A program made the translations under genes and the position numbers. DNA of 29,487 bases from a virus, in IMG/VR virus record IMGVR_UViG_3300050139_000044, positions 1 through 29,487 of that record; one strand, written 5' to 3'. Below are positions 23,201-29,487 of the stretch, piece by piece. The notes beneath the pieces are model-generated. The model was not told the origin of the DNA. It did no database searches and saw only the letters and a list, made by a program, of their open reading frames with translations. Within the stretch, counting starts at the first letter, position 1, and every line of letters begins with the position of its first letter.

Positions 23201-24605
23201 CACAACCAATCCAACGCAAACAATATGTGGATTAGCCGCTGGAACTTATATAATAACTGGTACTGATTCATTAGGTAACCCAGTTAGTCAAACAGTTGTT
23301 GTACCACCTCCACCATCATTATATTGCGCTGTTGCTGTAACACAAAATGCAACTTCATCTATAAGTAATGATGGTCAAATTACAATATCAGCATTAGGTG
23401 GTGGTCTTCCACCATACATAGCTGAAGTTAAGACTTTCTTAGGTGCAACAGTATTTGGTCCAACAACAATTACAGCACCAACAACAGTTACTGGTTTAGC
23501 AGTTGATAACATTAATGGTTATAAAGTAATCATCACTGATTCTGCTAGCAATACATGTATTACAACTGGTTTAACAATAACAGGCCCTAATCCGTTGATA
23601 TTATCGGCATCAACACATACAAATGTTGTTTGTTATGGAGATTTTTCTGGTGTTCTTAACCTAAGTGCAACTGGTGGTCAACCACCATTAACAATTAATA
23701 CAACTGGCCCAGCTGGTTACACATCAACGTCATTGATTATGGGTGGTTTACAAGCTGGTGTTTACACAACAACAGTTGTAGATGCGTTGGCAACTACCGT
23801 AACATTAACTAGTACTATATCACAACCACCAGCACCATTATTGGTTGCGAAAACATCTACTGCTATTATGGGACAACAATGTGACCCGAATAATTATGAT
23901 ATACCATTCTATATTACATCTGCACCTTCAGTAATAAGCCCAGGTTCCGTATCCGTAGAATACTCTGTAGATTCTCCATCAAGTTGGGTTTCAACTGGTA
24001 TGACTTATGTTAATAGTACAACTCCATTGGTGATTACATTACCAAATGGTAGCTTCACTTCTTATGTAAGAGTTAGATATAAAAATGGTTTAGGTTGTTA
24101 CAGTAATTATGTGGATATTACAATTGCAGAAGTAGCATTACCACCAGCATTCTTAACACTTAATACAATAGGTATTAATAACGTTAAACAATGTACTCCA
24201 ATGACTGCGGTATTTGGCTTTAATATTAGTTACTTGACTCGTGCTCCATATAGTGTAAGTTACACGATAAATGGTGGACCAGCAATTACAACTACTACAT
24301 CTTCTAATCCTACTACAATAACAACAGCTGTTCCGTTAGCTTCACCATCAAGTAATAATATACTTGTAACAGTAACTGATAGCAAAGGTTGTGTTAGTCC
24401 AGTATTGCCATTAACGATTACAGTTCCAGCGACTACATTAACTTGTAATATAGTAACTACTGGTTCTGGTCCTTATACACATACGGTATCAGCAACAGGT
24501 GGTATAGGTCCTTATACAGGTACTGGAACATTCAATGATTTAAACCCAACATATACAGCAATAATAACAGATAGTGTAGGTTGTACAGCAACAGCAACAG
24601 GATAA
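20238..24605 (+). CDS. Giant baseplate/tail protein with SprB-like repeats
   Basis: The 1455-residue protein has distinct parts. Residues 50-172 resemble a carboxypeptidase-regulatory-like beta domain (GTIVGRVIINNGFGVPNAKV, then GDFMLFGVPLGTYTVHVD). Residues 458-512 are an almost purely hydrophobic stretch. A Cys-rich central region follows (about 525-940). From about residue 945 to the end there are roughly six tandem Thr/Ser-rich beta modules of SprB/Ig type, with motifs such as GGTAPYSYTL, GGQPPLTI, AGTYIITGTDS and SKGCVSPVLPLTI, mostly joined by Pro-rich linkers. SprB is the flavobacterial gliding adhesin. Position after gp25 and gp6 suggests a large wedge or peripheral baseplate protein carrying receptor-contact modules. 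The last module stops at GCTATATG without its usual final strand, and an HNH gene begins 4 nt later. Confidence 0.8.
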   Translation: MSNTIRIRTTPNGSDSYLKVKLEQDFDFIEILSLKISQEDTYRKFCSDYGTIVGRVIINNGFGVPNAKVSVFIPLDDIDKNDPLIKGLYPFEVITDKDNDGIRYNLLPKDADPTNECFTPIGTFPSKREVLDNDTLLSVYCKYYKFTTTTNHAGDFMLFGVPLGTYTVHVDADMSDIGIGSQRPYDLISQGTPSKLFYSPTKFKEDKNLDKLIQVKSMNAGVNVQPFWGDSENCEIGITRLDFDLNYSLRPAAIFMGSIYGDQHKHSVNKRCRPRKKLGEVCEQVTEPGSINMIRKTLDGQIEDFDVEGGRVIDDDGTWAYQIPMNLDYMVTDEEGNLILSQDPNFGVPTRARVRFNIGMDETGGEGRLRTRARYLVPNNPTNPSEIDYTFDSTTKDTSFRDLYWNKIYSVSNFVSRFQKELDVLPVKTRAMTGMKNVDACAGDKTPFPYNRVNTELNPIFFIICLIIKIIAFLIYIMNFIFIPLINTIIDIINSVIGGIVSVINTIISAVNSLPGVNISTINFSPIPHVGCLTVKCPEDDTKYFAPGCKSGTSGFNAANPHPDFYCGDSVGHSCTLSDYAVGLDDCIAFEMAKTLDLFQFDFYNDWVNGTLFGFLLKYKKKKKGREIFCEYDCQDFGGGVDGNNNGVGDNSCFNNLLLDTCFDNTGHYNLTGTNYQSEMTSFSLRDGLIKKVGDEFFYAATTHDTNYKLFATELITLGSVFECDWQGIPMIQPYLIPTTYKIPPDVLEFAADNITVETCGMVSIGGSTRGLFFDINCLGLHVDYEQCLNLRHICEMGVDIDEAQEDAFGNITVQSDCIIGVSDIDDNHGKFFRDVYYGLNNSATPWVGITNLTIPPLGFTTNFNTGDLGNYDFTNSSQNGVDYVNFRNYSFAGIPQPQTNFGQPSHSFYFYFGILPGKTALDKMNQRFFTHCNAVTRNDLLIQSTTTATTTSTSSDGCISFTFVGGTAPYSYTLAGVSPTIYGPTSGTTNPTQTICGLAAGTYIITGTDSLGNPVSQTVVVPPPPSLYCAVAVTQNATSSISNDGQITISALGGGLPPYIAEVKTFLGATVFGPTTITAPTTVTGLAVDNINGYKVIITDSASNTCITTGLTITGPNPLILSASTHTNVVCYGDFSGVLNLSATGGQPPLTINTTGPAGYTSTSLIMGGLQAGVYTTTVVDALATTVTLTSTISQPPAPLLVAKTSTAIMGQQCDPNNYDIPFYITSAPSVISPGSVSVEYSVDSPSSWVSTGMTYVNSTTPLVITLPNGSFTSYVRVRYKNGLGCYSNYVDITIAEVALPPAFLTLNTIGINNVKQCTPMTAVFGFNISYLTRAPYSVSYTINGGPAITTTTSSNPTTITTAVPLASPSSNNILVTVTDSKGCVSPVLPLTITVPATTLTCNIVTTGSGPYTHTVSATGGIGPYTGTGTFNDLNPTYTAIITDSVGCTATATG
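23067..24605 (+). repeat. Region encoding tandem SprB/Ig-like modules
   Basis: About six protein modules of 70-100 residues, diverged in sequence but sharing GG-x-PPY or GGIGPY near the middle and a TDS-x-GC or similar strand near the end. They are repeats at protein level, not recent DNA duplications. Confidence 0.7.
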
Positions 24606-24609
24606 GATT

Positions 24610-25218
24610 ATGAGAAAATTAACTGAAGAAGAAAAAATAAATAGTGATATTATTAGAAAATTATATAAAAAAGAATATAATAAAAAATGGTGTGAACTTA
24701 ACCCTAATTATAATAAAATATATACAGAAAATAATCTTGATAATGTTAAAGAAAATCAAGAAAAATGGCGTAAAAAGAATAAACCAAAAATAAAAGAATT
24801 AAGTAAAGAATATCGCAAAAACAATCCAGAAAAAGTAAAGAAACTTAAAAATACTTTAACAAAAAAACGTAAAAATAATGACCCGTCATATAAACTTATT
24901 TGTAATATTAGAACAGCTATTGGTTCATCATTAAGGCGAATGAAATATACTAAAAAATCTAAAAGCTATCAAATACTTGGTTGTTCATTTGAAGAATTCA
25001 AACAACATATAGAAAGTCTTTGGGAACCTTGGATGAACTGGAATAATTACGGTAACCCTAAAGATGGAATTATTGTTCCTAACAAAACATGGGATGTTGA
25101 CCATATTATTCCAGTCTCAACTGCTAAAACTGAAGATGATGTGATTAAACTTAATCATTATTCTAATTTACAACCACTTTGTAGTTATCATAATAGATAT
25201 ATTAAAAGATGTAATTAA
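24610..25218 (+). CDS. HNH homing endonuclease-like protein within tail genes
   Basis: The 202-residue protein has a very Lys/Asn/Glu-rich helical N-terminal half (residues 1-95), then a C-terminal HNH core. WDVDHIIPVSTAKTEDDVIK (about 159-178) supplies the catalytic DH pair, and HYSNLQPLCSYHNRYIK the Asn and His. This is the well-known HNH subtype common in phage genomes. It lies in a 615-bp gap between two large structural genes, 4 nt after one and 2 nt before the next. That tight fit suggests insertion at or near a gene end. It is probably selfish rather than structural. Base composition is even more A-rich than in its neighbours. Confidence 0.88.
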   Translation: MRKLTEEEKINSDIIRKLYKKEYNKKWCELNPNYNKIYTENNLDNVKENQEKWRKKNKPKIKELSKEYRKNNPEKVKKLKNTLTKKRKNNDPSYKLICNIRTAIGSSLRRMKYTKKSKSYQILGCSFEEFKQHIESLWEPWMNWNNYGNPKDGIIVPNKTWDVDHIIPVSTAKTEDDVIKLNHYSNLQPLCSYHNRYIKRCN

Positions 25219-25220
25219 TT

Positions 25221-27005
25221 ATGCGATTAAAACAAAGACTTAATGTCGAGACATCAAAAAAATCGGTAAACACTGACACCTACTTGAAAATTAATCCAGA
25301 GAGTAAAGAAAGACTTCTACCTCCAGATGAGATTAATAAAGTAGTTAATGTTGGTGATAGATTTAATGTTGAAAGACAAAGAAGTTCATTCTATAGAATT
25401 TTAGGTACATTAAATCCTACAATATCAAATGCATTATTTAATCTTAATGATGCTTCATTGATGGATGAGTTTACATGGGCTGGTTTTAATAGTCTTGATT
25501 TTTTAGATACATCATACCCTAAAGATGCTGATGTATTGGACCCAACAGATGAGACATATTCTCAAGCAATTAAAACATATTTAACAGAACGAGATGGATG
25601 GTTTGGTTATAAAGACCCAGACTTAACTAAATCTGGTTTATGTAATTTTTTTGATATGGAACCAAAAAGAGAACGGTTCTCTTTTGTTATTGATACAATA
25701 CCATACCATGCACCATTAGCACCTCCATCAAAGAATTGGGAGTTAACAATCACTTATCCTCATTCTAGCGATACAGGTCATACAATGGTTGTGGGTGGGT
25801 TATCAATTGTTGAAGCGGTACCAGCAATAGTAGCTACTAGAAATATGGTTGCATTTGGTATGCCTTCATTACATAATTTAAACATTGGTGATACTGTTAA
25901 TATAACAGGAACAACTGGATTTGATGGCGAACATGTAGTTGTTAGAACTGGTTTGGATAATGGGGACCTAAAAGATTATTATTTTGTTGTGGATATCCCA
26001 TCAAGTGCTGGAACAGTATCAGCACTTTCAAGAATAAATAGAATGTTTGGTGGTATAAAATCTACTTATTATTTTAGAATTTTCCGTAAGATAAAAACTA
26101 GAAACATGCCAGTGATTGAAACTGATGATTATGAAACATATCCATTGGCTTTTAGTGAAAATATTTACACGGATTCAATTTCACAATTTGTCTTCAATGA
26201 AGATATAGACGTTAGTGATTTAACTGATAATCTTGGTAGGCCATTAAGTGAACTATACTTAACAATTATTAAGACATCTAGTTCTGGTACAACAAATGAC
26301 CCATTGTTTAGCAATGTATCATCTGGAATTGAAACACCATTTATTGCGGAATTAAATACAAGTAACGTTAATACATATTTACAAAATATTCCAGCAATAA
26401 ATAAAATTCACAATGGTGGTTCATTACCGTTCCCATCGCATATTCCATTAGAAAATGTTGTTAGTATAACTAACTTAGATTTCTATGGTGATTTGGTAGA
26501 GTATAATATTAATGAAGTTAAGGAAACAGTTCTTGCTGATGTATCACATAGATTCAATACTGCTAATAGAGAAACAACAGCACCATTTAATTATATTAGT
26601 ACAATAGGTGCTTTCTCAGCAGCTACAAGTATAAATTTAGGTCCAAGGCAAGAAGGATATTTTTATAAAGCACATCACTTGATTAAAATAAGAGATTTTT
26701 CTAGTTATGTAGAAACTGGAGACCAATTTACTGGAGGAATACCAGATTATGCGGTTACATTAGGTGATGGTAGATATTTATGGAGAGATATCTTAGATAT
26801 AGGATTTAATGAAAGCAGTGATGAAATACTTGATTATCCATTTTTAAATGGTTGTCATTATATGTATAATAATTATTGTTTCAGTGTAAGAAGACAAGAC
26901 CCATTTGATAATTGGGGATTATTCTATGCTAAGTTTCCAGCTGACCCAATAGGTGAGCGAATGACAGACCAATTTACAATTAATTCAGCTGACGATGTTT
27001 GCTAA
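25221..27005 (+). CDS. Baseplate/tail structural protein, unknown family
   Basis: The 594-residue protein has no recognised domain. The N-terminal 60 residues are basic and extended (MRLKQRLNVETSKKSVNTD). The rest is mixed beta-rich sequence with many Asp/Gly/Tyr turns and repeated STYYFRIFRK-like strands. A segment around residues 170-265 (WELTITYPHSSDTGHTMVV to IPSSAGTVSALSRI) looks like an inserted beta domain. It is followed by two structural-looking genes with overlapping starts (26995 and 27828), so the three probably form one complex. Wedge or tail-fibre attachment roles are plausible from context only. Confidence 0.78.
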   Translation: MRLKQRLNVETSKKSVNTDTYLKINPESKERLLPPDEINKVVNVGDRFNVERQRSSFYRILGTLNPTISNALFNLNDASLMDEFTWAGFNSLDFLDTSYPKDADVLDPTDETYSQAIKTYLTERDGWFGYKDPDLTKSGLCNFFDMEPKRERFSFVIDTIPYHAPLAPPSKNWELTITYPHSSDTGHTMVVGGLSIVEAVPAIVATRNMVAFGMPSLHNLNIGDTVNITGTTGFDGEHVVVRTGLDNGDLKDYYFVVDIPSSAGTVSALSRINRMFGGIKSTYYFRIFRKIKTRNMPVIETDDYETYPLAFSENIYTDSISQFVFNEDIDVSDLTDNLGRPLSELYLTIIKTSSSGTTNDPLFSNVSSGIETPFIAELNTSNVNTYLQNIPAINKIHNGGSLPFPSHIPLENVVSITNLDFYGDLVEYNINEVKETVLADVSHRFNTANRETTAPFNYISTIGAFSAATSINLGPRQEGYFYKAHHLIKIRDFSSYVETGDQFTGGIPDYAVTLGDGRYLWRDILDIGFNESSDEILDYPFLNGCHYMYNNYCFSVRRQDPFDNWGLFYAKFPADPIGERMTDQFTINSADDVC

Positions 27006-27828
27006 TAGATATAAAATAAACCTAACAACTATTGCTACTGGCACTACAGCCACTACTATTGATATACCTATTAACTTGGAGTTTCAAGTAGTGGACCAAG
27101 GCGAATTGGTTGAACGTGTGTTTGTCGAAACAGAAGTTGAAAAAGCAATAAACCCTATTCTTGATTATGAAAAGGTTAGATTTTTACCAACAACGTTAAC
27201 TGGAATACATGTGGATGAAATAACATATAATATTAATATTAGTGGGGCAACTGATTATGGTGCTATTGGTTTTACAGATGATGATATTAGATTTGAAAGA
27301 AATAATTTTAAATATACTTTTTTAAATTTAGGATTTTATGACACAGATAATCCTTTAAATCAAAGGTTAATTACTGATATAACTTTATTTTCTCATTTAA
27401 CACCTAATGATTTATTACCATCTGGTACTTTGGGAATACCAGGTCAACCTAAACCAGCGGCTCAAATACCATTAAGTTTTGTTGTTTCTAATCCTATACT
27501 AAATCCTAGAGGTTTTGCGGAGGGGTATCATTTATATGATTATAAAGATGAACTTAATATAGGTGATACCAAGTACCTATATATGAGAGCTAGCTTTAAA
27601 AACGCTAAAACAGGTAAGAGTATTAATCTTATGAATCAAATAGCACCAGATACCATAGATAATTTGGTACATAAATTATATACTAGGTATGTATTAACTA
27701 GAACTAACACTGGTTTCTTCTATGAATTAGATGATACATATCACGGAGATGGTACCTCTGGTCCAAATAACGTAAGTTATTTAGGAAATAACGCAACGAT
27801 TAACCTTTATTTAATAAAAGCATTGTAA
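26995..27828 (+). CDS. Structural protein of baseplate/tail cluster, unknown family
   Basis: The 277-residue protein begins MFANRYKINLTTIATGTTAT with beta-strand periodicity and continues as a virion-like beta-rich domain. The tail end (VSYLGNNATINLYLIKAL) resembles the last strand of a multimeric virion protein. The ATG overlaps the preceding gene by 11 bp, and its stop overlaps the next start by one base (TAATG), showing tight coupling. No family is recognised; there are no cysteines and no membrane helices. Confidence 0.78.
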   Translation: MFANRYKINLTTIATGTTATTIDIPINLEFQVVDQGELVERVFVETEVEKAINPILDYEKVRFLPTTLTGIHVDEITYNINISGATDYGAIGFTDDDIRFERNNFKYTFLNLGFYDTDNPLNQRLITDITLFSHLTPNDLLPSGTLGIPGQPKPAAQIPLSFVVSNPILNPRGFAEGYHLYDYKDELNIGDTKYLYMRASFKNAKTGKSINLMNQIAPDTIDNLVHKLYTRYVLTRTNTGFFYELDDTYHGDGTSGPNNVSYLGNNATINLYLIKAL

Positions 27829-28706
27829 TGGAAGTAATAAAACGTAAAATATTATTAGAAGATAGCACTGATAGAACACTTAACAGTCCAAATTGGGGTG
27901 TTATGACTGCAACTACCTTCTATATTAACGTAATGCTCACCCAAGACATGGATGATATGGGGTTATTTACTGATATGAACTATATTCAGACAGCAAATAA
28001 TGCTTATGTTGCTCCAGATTATACTCTTTTGGTAAATAAATTGAGTGTTAGTGGTATTACTTTCCCATTTATGACTGGTGCAACCTCTGGTCCAATGACT
28101 GGAGTTACTGGAACGACACAAGTTGTCTTAAGATTGACTGGTGCCGTTGAATCTGACTACTATAATTACGGTAATTTACCTATAACTGGTGCTACTGATA
28201 CTAAAATTGAAGATTTAAGGTCATATAGTGCTGGTACCCCCTTCATAACTGGGTTTGATATGGCCACTGAGGTGTATAATGACTATACTAATGCTATAGT
28301 AAGTGGGGTAAGTAGGGTTGTTTCTATGGCAGAGCCTAGAATATACGTATTTGATACACCAGCTGACCCTAATATAGGTACCAATTCACAGGTATATGGG
28401 TTACAGTACCAAGATTACACAGGTACTACTAGACAAGTCATTATAGATGGTATAGCAAATCAGATACCAGTAACTAATTTTAGGTATATAGGTGAAGGAT
28501 GGAATCAAACCAATATTTCATTGTCAGCATTGACAAAAGAGGAGTATTTATTTGGAATAATTTCTCCACCAGAAGTGCAAAGTGATGTATTTATAGACAG
28601 AGGAATAACAACTGTAATGGATAAACATTTACGACTATCAGAAATTAAAGATTTAGGTATGTTGAGTAGATATGGAAACGGTTATTATAATTTAACAAAG
28701 CAATAA
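27828..28706 (+). CDS. Structural protein of baseplate/tail cluster, unknown family
   Basis: The 292-residue protein has an N-terminal basic segment (MEVIKRKILLEDSTDRTLNS) and then Thr/Gly-rich strands with repeated TGAT/TGV motifs (MTGATSGPMTGVTGTTQVVL, near residues 82-101). The C-terminal region is more helical (KHLRLSEIKDLGMLSRYGNG). Its start overlaps the preceding stop by one base. It precedes the tail-tube-like gene by 48 nt. A head-tail completion, sheath-connector or baseplate role is possible; none can be shown from sequence. Confidence 0.76.
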   Translation: MEVIKRKILLEDSTDRTLNSPNWGVMTATTFYINVMLTQDMDDMGLFTDMNYIQTANNAYVAPDYTLLVNKLSVSGITFPFMTGATSGPMTGVTGTTQVVLRLTGAVESDYYNYGNLPITGATDTKIEDLRSYSAGTPFITGFDMATEVYNDYTNAIVSGVSRVVSMAEPRIYVFDTPADPNIGTNSQVYGLQYQDYTGTTRQVIIDGIANQIPVTNFRYIGEGWNQTNISLSALTKEEYLFGIISPPEVQSDVFIDRGITTVMDKHLRLSEIKDLGMLSRYGNGYYNLTKQ

Positions 28707-28754
28707 AAATATACTTTGTAAAAAACATTGTTATATTAATAAAAAACAAGAAAA

Positions 28755-29237
28755 ATGACAACAGATATATCTTTTAGCGTACCATCAGAAAATGAACCAA
28801 AAAGGGTTAATAGATGGGTAGTGATTTTTCCTAAAGCTTTTAATTTAGAAAGTTGGGTAGTAAAAGAAACGGAAAGACCTTCAATTACATTGTCTGGTAA
28901 TACTTCATCAATAAATCCGATTAAATTTGTGTTTTTGGACCCAATAGGTCCTTCAACAACTGAAAGATTATTTAAAATAATTAGGTCAACTCCAAGTATT
29001 GTTGAAGTAACAAAAAAAGAAGAAGATAACGATTTGATAAATACATTAAAAGATGGTTTTGATTATCAATTAGAACTTTTGAATTCAAGAGGTGAATCAA
29101 TTGAGAAATGGACAATAGTAGGTTGTAATATAATATCAGTTGATTTTGGAAGTTTAGATTACGACATAGATAAATTAGTTACATGTTTAATGGTAGTACA
29201 ACCAAAAGATTTTAAATTACATGAAAATGAAAAATAA
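28755..29237 (+). CDS. Tail-tube-fold protein (gp19-like or baseplate tube initiator)
   Basis: The 160-residue length is close to T4 gp19 (163). NRWVVIFPKAFNLESWVVKE (about 19-38), FLDPIGPSTTERLFKII (59-75), a YQLELLNSRGESIEKWTIVG hairpin and the final SVDFGSLDYDID with VTCLMVVQPKDFKL follow the order of strands in tail-tube proteins, including the late aspartate-rich turn before the closing strand. This is pattern recognition and not a proven homology. It could equally be a gp48/gp54-like tube initiator, given the baseplate neighbourhood. A-rich leader, no clear promoter. Confidence 0.5.
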   Translation: MTTDISFSVPSENEPKRVNRWVVIFPKAFNLESWVVKETERPSITLSGNTSSINPIKFVFLDPIGPSTTERLFKIIRSTPSIVEVTKKEEDNDLINTLKDGFDYQLELLNSRGESIEKWTIVGCNIISVDFGSLDYDIDKLVTCLMVVQPKDFKLHENEK

Positions 29238-29394
29238 GTTAGATGAACTGATAAAATCGGTATCGAATGATGTGATTGAATCACTATCTCAAGAAGTTAA
29301 ACTTGATTGGGCTAAAGATACTAATGGTGAATATATCTATAAAGGTTTTGAAACAATTACTACGATTAAAACAAATAAACAAATAAATAAATGA
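29221..29394 (+). CDS. Small unknown 57-residue protein
   Basis: ATG at 29221 (a second in-frame ATG is at 29227) opens a frame of 57 codons ending TGA at 29392-29394. It overlaps the end of the tube-like gene by 17 bp and the next start by 4 bp (ATGA). The sequence is helical and charged (KNKLDELIKSVSNDVIESLS), then a short strand region (NGEYIYKGFETITTIK). The coupled overlaps on both sides support it as real. Function unknown. Confidence 0.6.
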   Translation: MKMKNKLDELIKSVSNDVIESLSQEVKLDWAKDTNGEYIYKGFETITTIKTNKQINK

Positions 29395-29487
29395 AATTAA
29401 CTTTTACTAATACTGAAATAAACGATATAGTTACTTTATACACTAAAGATGGACTAAACACAACTGAAATTGGTGTTAAACTTGGTA
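29391..29487 (+). CDS. Start of an ORF with helix-turn-helix-like N-terminus (partial)
   Basis: The frame opens with ATG at 29391 inside the ATGA of the preceding gene and runs off the window. The 32 visible residues include IVTLYTKDGLNTTEIGVKLG, which resembles the first two helices of a resolvase-type helix-turn-helix, as also seen at the end of the HNH gene at 17154. It could be another homing-type protein or a regulator; too little is visible to say. Confidence 0.55.
   Translation, partial: MKLTFTNTEINDIVTLYTKDGLNTTEIGVKLG

Noticed and set aside
28711-28720. TAnnTTTG promoter before the tail-tube-like gene
   Set aside because: The TATACTTTG there has three or one bases between TA and TTTG instead of two, and no TTG lies at the right distance.

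Overview
The window is about 29.5 kb of a large, AT-rich tailed-phage genome with a contractile tail and T4-like core genes. Every supported gene lies on the + strand. The host is most likely a member of the Bacteroidota, probably a flavobacterium. The evidence is a set of promoters of the Bacteroidota housekeeping type (TTG, about 20 bp, TAnnTTTG), A-rich leaders mostly lacking Shine-Dalgarno sequences, and SprB-like surface-adhesin repeats in a virion protein. The replication proteins are recognisably T4-like: a gp32-type zinc-binding ssDNA-binding protein, a UvsX/RecA recombinase, a 5'-3' nuclease and a gp41/DnaB-type helicase. The baseplate proteins include gp25 and gp6 homologues.

Layout. 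1-5269: the end of a giant baseplate hub-like protein and an overlapping GH19 lysozyme/chitinase. 5270-7575: an accessory island with a gene of unknown function, a complete TnpB-family RuvC nuclease (no tnpA in the window) and, directly downstream on the same strand, a small CRISPR-like array with 36-nt repeats and three 30-nt spacers. 7576-9007: three unrecognised small or acidic proteins, ending at a strong terminator. 9089-14498: replication and recombination genes driven by two tandem promoters. 14516-16510: a B12-dependent class II ribonucleotide reductase. 16607-17513: two overlapping HNH-type genes lying between two terminators. 17613-29237: baseplate and tail genes, interrupted by a third HNH gene. 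29221-29487: a small ORF and the start of another.

The most notable region is 5914-7509. A tnpB gene with all catalytic and zinc-binding residues has its own host-type promoter and an apparently leaderless GTG start. It is followed after about 80 nt by repeats with exact 36/30 periodicity. No other cas gene is visible. Two readings compete. In one, a TnpB/Cas12-like nuclease uses the array. In the other, the phage carries a mini-array for a host effector; the repeat ends and internal hairpin resemble type VI-B (Cas13b) repeats as I remember them. The sequence alone does not decide between them.

Other notable points are leaderless expression of the accessory genes, a perfect inverted repeat touching a start codon, SprB-like modules in a tail protein that ends abruptly at an HNH gene, and a long hydrophobic segment inside the same virion protein.
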